Under the pieces are notes generated by a model. It ran no database searches, had not been told where the DNA came from, and saw only the letters and a list, made by a program, of their open reading frames with translations. A stretch of 7,610 nucleotides of DNA from Comamonadaceae bacterium (lineage in GTDB: Bacteria; Pseudomonadota; Gammaproteobacteria; Burkholderiales; Burkholderiaceae_C): the NCBI GenBank assembly GCA_024642025.1, contig JAHEBY010000127.1, positions 1-7,610 on the forward strand, written 5' to 3'. The position numbers and the translations under genes are program-made. Each line of letters opens with the position of its first letter. The stretch's first letter is position 1. Below are positions 1-6,967 of this stretch, in pieces.

Positions 1-738
1 TTCACTGAAGATCGGGAAATGACCGCCTGGTTTTTGCTTGACTTGAGTTCGTCGGTAGACTTCGGCTCTGGAGAGCAGCGTAAAAAGGACGTTTCAGTTG
101 AATTTGTTGCCACGCTGGCGCGTCTGATTACGCGTCACGGGAATCGCGTGGGGGCCTTCCTTTATGGCACCGGCGTTGATACGGTCATTCCTGCACGCAA
201 CGGTCGGTTGCACGTATTGCACCTGTTACACAGCATGCTTAACCGGCCAATGGAGAAGGTTCAGCAACAAAAGGGGACTCAGTTGCACGAATTGCTGCAG
301 CTGGCTACAACCTCTGTGCGGCGCCGCAGCACGATCTTTGTAGTTTCTGATTTCATAAGTGCCGACGGATGGGAAAAGCCGCTTGGGCAACTGGCACAAC
401 GGAACGATGTTGTCGCCGTGCGTCTGCTGGACCCGATGGAACTGGAGCTCCCCGACTTGGGATTAATCCCCTTCAGGGATGCCGAAACCGGCGAGCAAAT
501 CCTGGTCGACACACACGATGCGGGTTTTCGCCAGCGCTTTGCCCGTATCGCTGGCAAGCGAGAAGCCAACTTGCGGCTAGCCTTGTCAAAGGCTGGCGTT
601 GACACAATTGAACTGTCAACGGCTGACGATCTGGTGAGTTCAGTGGCCCGCTTTACCGCGCTGCGCAAAGGCCGGGCACGAACTTCCGGTGCAGGCCCGG
701 GCCGCCCGGCAACGGGGCTTTTGACGATCACGCGCTGA
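1..738 (+). CDS. DUF58 domain protein, 3' part (5' end outside window)
   Basis: The reading frame is open from base 1 to a TGA at 736-738, giving 245 visible residues. The ATG at 19 is internal: the codons before it (FTEDRE) continue the DUF58 signature that leads into the hydrophobic strand and the D14-L-S16-S-S18 motif, a metal-site-like DxSxS followed by FGS. A second VWA-like strand ends in VVSDF (D117). DUF58 proteins are usually about 300-450 residues, so roughly the N-terminal third, including any membrane segments, is missing. The C-terminal tail is basic and Gly/Pro-rich (about residues 222-240). Known context: DUF58 genes sit beside moxR AAA+ ATPase genes and VWA genes, and are thought to form a chaperone-like complex whose substrate is mostly unknown. 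The VWA gene follows after 24 nt on the same strand, which fits one operon. The family assignment is firm; the cellular role is not visible here. Confidence 0.88.
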   Translation, partial: FTEDREMTAWFLLDLSSSVDFGSGEQRKKDVSVEFVATLARLITRHGNRVGAFLYGTGVDTVIPARNGRLHVLHLLHSMLNRPMEKVQQQKGTQLHELLQLATTSVRRRSTIFVVSDFISADGWEKPLGQLAQRNDVVAVRLLDPMELELPDLGLIPFRDAETGEQILVDTHDAGFRQRFARIAGKREANLRLALSKAGVDTIELSTADDLVSSVARFTALRKGRARTSGAGPGRPATGLLTITR

Positions 739-750
739 CGGGACCGTTTG

Positions 751-755
751 AGGAG
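751..755 (+). promoter_or_regulatory. Shine-Dalgarno AGGAG of the VWA gene
   Basis: AGGAG lies 7 nt before the ATG at 763. It supports that ATG over the in-frame TTG at 748, which lies upstream of this site and would put the ribosome binding site inside the coding region. Confidence 0.75.
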
Positions 756-762
756 ATTCCTG

Positions 763-1818
763 ATGAACATCCCACTTACGTTTTTCTGGCCTCAGTTTCT
801 TTGGCTGCTGATTGCGATACCGCTCATGGTAGTGGCCTACCTTTGGCTTTTGCGACGCAAGAAAAAAGTCATGCTGCGATATGCGAGTCTGTCAATTGTC
901 AAGGAAGCCATGGGTAAGGGCCAGAGTGTGCGACGGCATATTCCACCGCTTTTGTTTCTGCTGGCCTTGACCGCCATGTTGTTGGCTGCGGCGCGGCCTT
1001 TCGCCGTCATTAAATTGCCTTCCCAGCAGGAAACCATCATATTAGCCATGGACGTATCGGGCAGTATGAGGGCCACCGATGTCAAGCCAAACCGGCTGGT
1101 TGCCTCGCAAAATGCCGCCAAAGCGTTCCTGGCCCAGTTGCCCAGAACAGTCAAAGTAGGTATTGTTGCCTTTGCGGGAACGGCCCAGGTGGTGCAGCCT
1201 CCCACCGTGAGCCGTGACGACCTCGTCGCGGCAATTGACAAATTTCAGATGCAACGGGCCACTGCCATTGGCAGCGCCATTGTGGTATCGCTCGCCGAAA
1301 TATTTCCTCAGGATGGAATCGATTTGTCAGAAATGACTTATGGGAGCGGTCGTGCCCGTGGCATCGCCATTGACCAGGCGCCCAAAAAGGACAAGAAGGA
1401 TCTCGTTCCGGTTGCGCCGGGGTCATACGGCTCTGCGGCCATCATTTTGCTGACGGATGGTCAGCGCACCACTGGCGTGGATACCCTGGAAGCCACCAAA
1501 ATGGCTGCCGACCGGGGGGTGCGGGTGTATACCGTCGGCGTCGGCACGGTGGATGGCGAAACGATAGGATTTGATGGCTGGTCGATGCGCGTTCGCCTGG
1601 ACGAAACCACATTGAAAGCAGTTGCCGCGAGCACGCAAGGCGAGTATTTTTACGCAGGTACTGCGGAAAATCTGCGGTCGGTATACGAAAAGCTGAGTTC
1701 CCGACTGACGATTGAAAAGAAGGAAACCGAAATTTCAGGTTTGCTTGCGTTGGTTGCTGCTGCCCTGGCCATTCTGTCGGCCAGTCTTTCGCTTCTGTGG
1801 TTTAACCGGGTGCTTTGA
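763..1818 (+). CDS. BatA-like membrane-anchored VWA domain protein
   Basis: A 351-residue protein with the BatA architecture. There are two N-terminal hydrophobic segments (about residues 9-30 and 60-78) with a basic RRKKK stretch between them, then a von Willebrand factor A domain (about 90-310), then a C-terminal membrane segment (about 326-347). The metal-ion-dependent adhesion site is complete: D97-V-S99-G-S101, T167 in RATAIG, and D232 in LLTDG. About 42 residues (183-224), rich in Lys, Asp and Pro, separate the second and third metal-site loops, longer than in minimal VWA folds. The ATG at 763 is chosen over the TTG at 748 because AGGAG sits 7 nt upstream of it. Context: it follows a DUF58 gene by 24 nt, as in moxR loci, where such proteins are thought to bind partners through the metal site and to work with the MoxR ATPase. 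It is the last gene of its strand; a convergent gene ends 25 nt away. The physiological role in this organism is unknown. Confidence 0.9.
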   Translation: MNIPLTFFWPQFLWLLIAIPLMVVAYLWLLRRKKKVMLRYASLSIVKEAMGKGQSVRRHIPPLLFLLALTAMLLAAARPFAVIKLPSQQETIILAMDVSGSMRATDVKPNRLVASQNAAKAFLAQLPRTVKVGIVAFAGTAQVVQPPTVSRDDLVAAIDKFQMQRATAIGSAIVVSLAEIFPQDGIDLSEMTYGSGRARGIAIDQAPKKDKKDLVPVAPGSYGSAAIILLTDGQRTTGVDTLEATKMAADRGVRVYTVGVGTVDGETIGFDGWSMRVRLDETTLKAVAASTQGEYFYAGTAENLRSVYEKLSSRLTIEKKETEISGLLALVAAALAILSASLSLLWFNRVL

Positions 1819-1821
1819 CCG

Positions 1822-1867
1822 CTGCGCTGGGTACCTGCGGCGATCACGTAATCAGCGGCCAGCGCAG
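1822..1867. terminator. Possible intrinsic stem-loop between convergent genes
   Basis: CTGCGCTGG (1822-1830) and CCAGCGCAG (1859-1867) are perfect 9-bp inverted arms with a 28-nt loop. They straddle the 25-nt gap between the convergent VWA and c-di-GMP genes. A competing 6-bp pairing exists: CCGCTG (1819-1824) with CAGCGG (1853-1858). Neither strand has a U-run after the stem, the loop is long, and the right arm lies inside the last codons of the minus-strand gene. It could slow transcription or RNA decay from both sides, but a Rho-independent terminator is not proven. Confidence 0.25.
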
Positions 1868-4800
1868 TTCCTCAATCATGCTGTCCTGTAAGGCGAGTAT
1901 TAACTTCATCACGCGCCCGTGTAAGGTCGCAAACTGTTCAATCATTTCCGCTGCCTCCGCGTGATGTGCGCTATCTGCGGCGTCCTTAATGATGGCATCG
2001 CCCAACGCATACAAAGTTTCCTGCGCTGATTCGACGGCATGAAATTCACCCAAATGGCCGTACCGGATCTTGCCCCGATTCACGCACCATATCGAGAAGC
2101 GTCCAGGGTGCTGATCTGGTACTTTGGCGAAGCCCTTAAGTGAGCCGGGCTCCATTGCCGCTTGAATGACGCGACGCTTCCACCTCTCCAAGTCGCGTTG
2201 CGCCAGCAGTAGCGGGAAGTCATCCAGATGCCACGGCACATGACACCATCGAGACCAGTTCGGGTCCGGCACGAACTGGCCGGCCCACGCCCAAATCAGA
2301 CCGGCCTCCATCGCCGGCGCAATGCTGTCTCCCTGTGCCACATCACAGCCCAGACGCATTAGCATAATGCCGTGCTCGGGTGTTTCCACTCCCTCGGCCA
2401 CGATGGATCGATTGAAAACAGTTGCCAGGCTGACGACTGCCTCCACAAGAGCCAGATCCTCCTGATCATCGAGCATGTCCCGCACAAAAGACTGATCAAC
2501 CTTGAGGGTGTTCGTTGCCAGCCGCTTCAGGTAGGTCAGTGATGAATATCCCGTACCAAAGTCATCCAGAGCGAACTTCACACCCAATTCCTGCTGGCAA
2601 GCCAATATCAGGCGGCCAACATGCTGGATGTCACCCAACGCCGCAGATTCCACAATTTCCATTTCAAGCATGCCAGGCGGAACCTCAGGATGGCGTGCAA
2701 GTATGCCTTTCAGACGGGCGAGGAATTCAGGGTGCTGAAAATGACGGGCCGCAATGTTGACCCCGATTGGCCATAACTGACCCTGAGCCGACCACCGTTG
2801 AATTTGCTGCAGCGCTTCCTCAATAACCCACTCTCCAATATCGACGATCAAACTGGCATGCTCAACAAGTGGCAGAAACTCCAGAGGGCGTACGACCCCC
2901 TGATCCGGGTGCTGCCAGCGCAACAAGGCCTCCATCCCAACCACCTTGCCAGTCCGCATATTGATCTTGGGCTGGTAGTAGACGCGAAACTCCTTGCTTT
3001 CGAAAGCCTGCTTGATACGCTCAATTTGCTGGCGGTGATTCAGACCTTCCTTATCGAGTGCCACGTCAAAAATATGATGCCGATTGCGCCCTTCGTCCTT
3101 GGCCTGATACATGGCGAGATCGGCGTGGCGCAGCAGCGTGTCCGCGTCAGACTCATCCAGCGGATAAAGCGCGACACCAATACTGGCAGAGATCAGCACT
3201 GACTCACTTTGGATCAAGTATGGCGCCGCCATGGCCGTCTGAATGCGACGCAACATCAACTCCGCTTCAGCAATGTCTTTGAGATCACCGAGAAGCAAGA
3301 CGAACTCATCACCACCGAGCCGAGCCACCGTGTCTTCAGCGCGAACGGCGCGCAGCAGCCGGGCAGACACCTCCACCAGCAACTGATCGCCGGCTTCATG
3401 GCCAAACGAATCATTCACAGGTTTGAATCCATCAAGATCGAGCATACAGACGGCCAGCAGGCACTGTTGGCGCTGCGTACTCGCCATGGCGCGAGTGAAA
3501 CGATCAGATAGCAGAGCACGGTTAGGCAACCCCGTCAGAGCATCGTGGCCGGCCTGCCAGCTGACTTCGTCCATACGCTGGCGGCGGTCAGTCACGTCGC
3601 GGGCCAAGACAATAAAGCGTGGGTCGTGCCCCTCCTCGACCGGCTTGCGCGCAACTGAAAGTTCAAACCATACACGGCCTTGTGGCAAATCCAGCTCATA
3701 TTGGTGACCCTGCGACTGCCCCAGGGTATGGGCCTCGCGCAAGGCCAGCATGACTTCATTGGCGGCGTCATCCGGCAAAACCTGATCGGCACGCTTGCCT
3801 ACAAGCTCGCCAGGCGGCCTGAGCAGCAGATCTTCCCGGCCGCTGTGAAACCCATAAATCGTGCCGTCCAGGCCAACTTCAAACAAAAGGTCGGGAATGG
3901 CATCCAGGGTCGCCTGAAGCTGGTTTTGCACCGCTGCGATAACGCGGGCCTGCTCAAAGCGCTCCGTCATGTCCCGCAGGAGAGCGTGTAGAACAACCGA
4001 ACCTTTCAATCGAATGGACGTCAGCGTGACCTCGACCGGCACGACGGTTCCGTCCTTTTTCAGATGAATCCATTCAAATCGCTGGTGCCCCAGTTTTTCT
4101 GTTTTCGCAATGATCTCTGCCACTTTTTCGGAGGAGAAACGACCATCCGGCTGGAAACGCGGAGATATGTCGGTCATTGTCTGGTTCAACAACTCCTGCC
4201 GGCTATGAAAACCCAGTTGCATCAGGGCGGCCAGATTGCAGGCAATGACACGTCCTTTTTGAATGAGCAAAACCGGGTCGTGTGCGTCCTCAAACAGGCG
4301 CCGGAATGTCGCCTCGCTCTCATTCAGGGATAGAACGACTTGCTGAACTTCATCAGCCATCCGGTTAAAAGCATGAGCGGCAGAGCGGGTTTCGGGCGCA
4401 CCCAACTCAGCCACCCGCACTTGGTGTTCACCCATTTTGAAACGGTTGGCTGCTGCCGATAGCCGTTGCAAGGTCTTCAGGTTGGCACGCAAAATACCCC
4501 ACACGGCCAGGATGATCAAAAACAATAGCAGGAATGCAATGGGCGTCTGCTCGGCAGTACGCCCCCAAAGCTTGTTGATCAATGGCGTCGGGTTGCTGCG
4601 CACTGTCAGCTCACCAAAGTTCTGGCCACGAAAGTTCACAGGCGACGTGGTCTCGACAGGCGCGAGATTGACCATCTTGTTAAACCAGCCGGGCGCGCGG
4701 TTATTCTCGGGTTTGGGGCTGCTTGCGCTGACCGTGGCGCCTGAATAGCGCCACTCGATGTAATCCAGCTGCGATCGGGCCTTCACCTGCTCCGTCAATA

Positions 4801-5038
4801 TTTTTCGGGTCGCGTCGAGGTCGACCCGGACGGCGTCGTCTGACAAGATTGGGGCCAAAATGAGACTGATCTCATGCATCTGCTCATTGGATCGAGCCAG
4901 TCCATCTGCAGATTCGCTATGAAGCAGATAGACCGTCCGGCTCAAGGACGCAGACACCACCAACAGAACAACAGGCAACAATACTCGCCAAAGCAAGCCC
5001 ACGCGTTTCCACCTCCAGGAATCTGGCGATATCCGCAT
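1844..5038 (-). CDS. Membrane GGDEF/EAL c-di-GMP enzyme with HAMP, two PAS and a CZB-like tail
   Basis: A 1064-residue dual c-di-GMP enzyme. Order: TM1 (about 12-33); periplasmic region (34-164) that resembles the LapD/MoxY N-terminal sensor (APGWF, then FGELTVRSNP); TM2 (166-183); HAMP (184-236); PAS1 (243-365); PAS2 (372-490); GGDEF (about 497-655); EAL (about 675-915); C-terminal helical domain (about 935-1055). The synthase site is intact (GGDEF 575-579), with an RxxD inhibitory site (RAED 566-569) exactly five residues before it. The EAL site looks active: E703-A-L, N761, E794, DDFGTG 825-830, K846, EGVE 882-885 and QG 902-903. The tail looks like a CZB zinc domain without its ligands. 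It may therefore make or hydrolyse c-di-GMP under sensory control; the net direction cannot be read from sequence. The start is ambiguous: this ATG forms a TGATG overlap with the lolD stop, while a GTG at 5041 would give one more residue and a 4-nt overlap. It is translationally coupled to lolD. Confidence 0.93.
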   Translation of the reverse strand: MRISPDSWRWKRVGLLWRVLLPVVLLVVSASLSRTVYLLHSESADGLARSNEQMHEISLILAPILSDDAVRVDLDATRKILTEQVKARSQLDYIEWRYSGATVSASSPKPENNRAPGWFNKMVNLAPVETTSPVNFRGQNFGELTVRSNPTPLINKLWGRTAEQTPIAFLLLFLIILAVWGILRANLKTLQRLSAAANRFKMGEHQVRVAELGAPETRSAAHAFNRMADEVQQVVLSLNESEATFRRLFEDAHDPVLLIQKGRVIACNLAALMQLGFHSRQELLNQTMTDISPRFQPDGRFSSEKVAEIIAKTEKLGHQRFEWIHLKKDGTVVPVEVTLTSIRLKGSVVLHALLRDMTERFEQARVIAAVQNQLQATLDAIPDLLFEVGLDGTIYGFHSGREDLLLRPPGELVGKRADQVLPDDAANEVMLALREAHTLGQSQGHQYELDLPQGRVWFELSVARKPVEEGHDPRFIVLARDVTDRRQRMDEVSWQAGHDALTGLPNRALLSDRFTRAMASTQRQQCLLAVCMLDLDGFKPVNDSFGHEAGDQLLVEVSARLLRAVRAEDTVARLGGDEFVLLLGDLKDIAEAELMLRRIQTAMAAPYLIQSESVLISASIGVALYPLDESDADTLLRHADLAMYQAKDEGRNRHHIFDVALDKEGLNHRQQIERIKQAFESKEFRVYYQPKINMRTGKVVGMEALLRWQHPDQGVVRPLEFLPLVEHASLIVDIGEWVIEEALQQIQRWSAQGQLWPIGVNIAARHFQHPEFLARLKGILARHPEVPPGMLEMEIVESAALGDIQHVGRLILACQQELGVKFALDDFGTGYSSLTYLKRLATNTLKVDQSFVRDMLDDQEDLALVEAVVSLATVFNRSIVAEGVETPEHGIMLMRLGCDVAQGDSIAPAMEAGLIWAWAGQFVPDPNWSRWCHVPWHLDDFPLLLAQRDLERWKRRVIQAAMEPGSLKGFAKVPDQHPGRFSIWCVNRGKIRYGHLGEFHAVESAQETLYALGDAIIKDAADSAHHAEAAEMIEQFATLHGRVMKLILALQDSMIEELRWPLIT

Positions 5039-5718
5039 CACGCTTGCAAAACTCCGGCTACCAGGTTTAGCTGGCGAGCGCAGCGCCGGGCCAGCCCCTG
5101 GTCGTGCGTGACCACCACAAACGCTGTTCCGCGGGTTTTCGCCAGATTCAACATCAACTCAAATACGCCATCGGCGGCGGCACGATCCAGATTCCCCGTA
5201 GGTTCATCGGCCAGCACGCACGCCGGCTGCGTCACCAACGCTCTGGCAAGGGCCACCCGCTGCCGCTCGCCACCTGAAAGTTCAGCCGGACGGTGATGAA
5301 TACGGTCCTGCAAGCCCACGCTGGCCAGCATCTCCCCAGCCAGGCGCGCACTTTCGAGCACCGGCATGCGACGAATCCAGAGGGGCATGGCCACGTTATC
5401 CTGGGCACTGAATTCAGGCAGCAGGTGATGAAACTGGTACACAAAACCCAAATGCGCATTGCGCAAGCGACCTTGCTGGGCCGGATTCTGGCCGGCAAGG
5501 TCTGCTCCCATCAACTCCACTTGCCCCTGGGTGGGCGCATCCAGCCCACCCATTAAATGAAGCAAGGTACTCTTGCCGGAACCGGACGCGCCCACAATGG
5601 CAACCGTTTCCCCCGCTTGCACTTGTAAATCAACGCCACGCAACACGGTCACATCCAGTCGGCCCTCGACAAAACGCTTTGTCAGACCACGCGCCTCAAG
5701 CACGACTGGGCTACTCAT
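5038..5718 (-). CDS. lolD: Lipoprotein-releasing system ATP-binding protein LolD
   Basis: A 226-residue ABC ATPase, the usual LolD length. It powers release of outer-membrane lipoproteins from the inner membrane to the periplasmic carrier LolA. All nucleotide-binding elements are present: Walker A GASGSGKST (43-51), Q-loop Q95, ABC signature LSGGERQR (147-154), Walker B VLADEP (168-173, catalytic E172), D-loop GNLD (175-178) and switch His205. The stretch YQFHHLLPEFSA (94-105), right after the Q-loop, is the LolD hallmark that separates it from MacB, FtsE and other close relatives. The ATG at 5718 has a strong GGAGG site 9 nt upstream. The gene overlaps the end of lolC by 8 nt, and its own stop overlaps the start of the c-di-GMP gene, so stoichiometric, coupled translation is likely. 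No unusual residue was seen. Confidence 0.96.
   Translation of the reverse strand: MSSPVVLEARGLTKRFVEGRLDVTVLRGVDLQVQAGETVAIVGASGSGKSTLLHLMGGLDAPTQGQVELMGADLAGQNPAQQGRLRNAHLGFVYQFHHLLPEFSAQDNVAMPLWIRRMPVLESARLAGEMLASVGLQDRIHHRPAELSGGERQRVALARALVTQPACVLADEPTGNLDRAAADGVFELMLNLAKTRGTAFVVVTHDQGLARRCARQLNLVAGVLQA
5052..5055 (-). promoter_or_regulatory. Candidate Shine-Dalgarno (GGAG) of the GGDEF/EAL gene
   Basis: On the minus strand GGAG lies inside the end of lolD, 10 nt before the GTG (5041) and 13 nt before the ATG (5038). The spacing favours GTG slightly, whereas codon preference favours ATG. With the stop-start overlap, reinitiation by ribosomes leaving lolD may matter more than this site. 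Confidence 0.4.
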
Positions 5719-6967
5719 AACGCAGCGCCTCCGCGGGATTCACCCGGCTTGCGCGCCAGCTCGGGTAAATCGTGGCCAAAAAAGCCAGGATCAGCGAAAT
5801 AAACGCAATTGGAAGAATGTCGGAGCTTTGCGGGTCGCTTGGCATACGGCTGATCAGATAAATATCCTTGGGCAGGAAGCTGGCCTGAAACAGACGCTCC
5901 AAAGCGGGCACGATGATGTCAATGTTGAACGCCACGCCAAGACCCAGCAACAGACCGGCTAGCGTACCAATTACACCCACCATGGCGCCCTGCACCACAA
6001 ATATGCCCATGATGCTTGCTGGGCTTGCACCCAACGTTCTGAGAATGGCAATGTCGGCCCGTTTGTCGGTGACGGTCATCACCAGTGTGGACACCAGATT
6101 GAACGCAGCCACTGCCACAATCAACGTCAGGATGATGAACATCATTCGCTTTTCGAGCTGCACAGCCGAGAACCAGGTGCGGTTCTGGCGTGTCCAATCC
6201 CGTATGACGATATCGCCAGAAAGGCTACGGGCCAGGTCGGCGGCCACTTGACGCGCCTGTTGCAGATCCTTGAGTTTGAGCCGAATGCCGGTCGGGCCTT
6301 CAAGCCGGAAGATTCTGGCTGCATCATCCTGATGAATCATCACCAAAGCCGAATCGTATTCATAATGGCCGGAATCAAACGTGCCGACAACAGTCATTTG
6401 CTTGAGGCGCGGCACCACCCCGGCAGGCGTGATCTGCCCGCTTGGCGCAATTAGGGTAACCTTGTCGCCCGTTACCACACCCAGACTTCGCGCCAGCTCT
6501 CCGCCCAACACAATGCCGAACTCGCCGGCGACCAGCCGGGACAAGGCGGTATTTTTCAGCGAGGCCGCCAGGTCCGTCACTTCAGGCTCGTGGGCCGGAT
6601 CAATCCCTCTCACTAGGGTGCCTTTCATGTCCTCACCCCTTGCCAGCAGGGCTTGAGCAGCTATAAAAGGTGCAGCGCCAATAACCTGCGGGTTTTGCCT
6701 TGCCTCGGCCATCGTTCGGTTGACGTCGGGCAGCGCAGCGCCGTTTGGCGCCAACAGCTCAATGTGCGACACCACGCTGAGCATACGATCCCGAACCTCT
6801 TTCTGGAAACCATTCATCACGCTCAACACAATGATCAGCGCCGCCACACCCAATGCGATGCCGAGCATGGAAACCCCGGAAATGAATGAAATAAACCCAT
6901 TGCGCCGTGTGGCACGCCCGGCCCGCGTGTAGCGCCAGCCAAGAATGAGTTCGTAGGGGACTTGCAT
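5711..6967 (-). CDS. lolC: Lipoprotein-releasing ABC transporter permease, LolC/LolE (LolF-like)
   Basis: A 418-residue permease of the type-VII ABC (MacB/FtsX-like) family that extracts lipoproteins from the inner membrane. It has the four expected membrane helices: about 25-50, 275-299, 319-348 and 384-404. A large periplasmic domain (about 51-272) lies between helices 1 and 2. Signature parts include GWRYTRA near the N-terminus, ISGVSMLGIALGVAALI in helix 1, TDKRADIAILRTLGAS (300-315), the cytoplasmic coupling segment that contacts LolD, and the C-terminal SWRASRVNPAEALRYE. The start MQVPYEL (6967) is chosen because LolC proteins begin just before YEL. An open frame extends upstream to an ATG at 7042 (25 extra residues), with another at 7021, but that extension is not family-like. 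No Shine-Dalgarno site is seen before 6967. It is first in the minus-strand operon, and its stop codon overlaps the lolD start (ATGAGTAG). Only one permease gene is visible, so it may act as a LolF-type homodimer; a separate lolE elsewhere cannot be excluded. Confidence 0.95.
   Translation of the reverse strand: MQVPYELILGWRYTRAGRATRRNGFISFISGVSMLGIALGVAALIIVLSVMNGFQKEVRDRMLSVVSHIELLAPNGAALPDVNRTMAEARQNPQVIGAAPFIAAQALLARGEDMKGTLVRGIDPAHEPEVTDLAASLKNTALSRLVAGEFGIVLGGELARSLGVVTGDKVTLIAPSGQITPAGVVPRLKQMTVVGTFDSGHYEYDSALVMIHQDDAARIFRLEGPTGIRLKLKDLQQARQVAADLARSLSGDIVIRDWTRQNRTWFSAVQLEKRMMFIILTLIVAVAAFNLVSTLVMTVTDKRADIAILRTLGASPASIMGIFVVQGAMVGVIGTLAGLLLGLGVAFNIDIIVPALERLFQASFLPKDIYLISRMPSDPQSSDILPIAFISLILAFLATIYPSWRASRVNPAEALRYE
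5728..5732 (-). promoter_or_regulatory. Shine-Dalgarno GGAGG of lolD
   Basis: A perfect GGAGG on the minus strand, 9 nt before the lolD ATG and inside the last codons of lolC. It fixes the lolD start at 5718 and allows independent initiation besides coupling. Confidence 0.8.

Noticed and set aside
748..762. TTG start extending the VWA protein by five residues (MRRFL)
   Set aside because: The good AGGAG at 751-755 lies inside that extension and is correctly spaced for the ATG at 763.
279..770. 163-residue minus-strand open frame across the DUF58 gene
   Set aside because: Antisense to a clear DUF58 coding region, with Ser/Arg-rich low-information composition and no recognised motif.
837..1241. 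134-residue minus-strand open frame across the VWA gene
   Set aside because: It is a mirror of the VWA codons, including the metal-site region; no independent support.
2798..3202. 134-residue plus-strand open frame antisense to the GGDEF/EAL gene
   Set aside because: It lies wholly inside a continuous, motif-verified coding region and has no visible ribosome binding site or domain.
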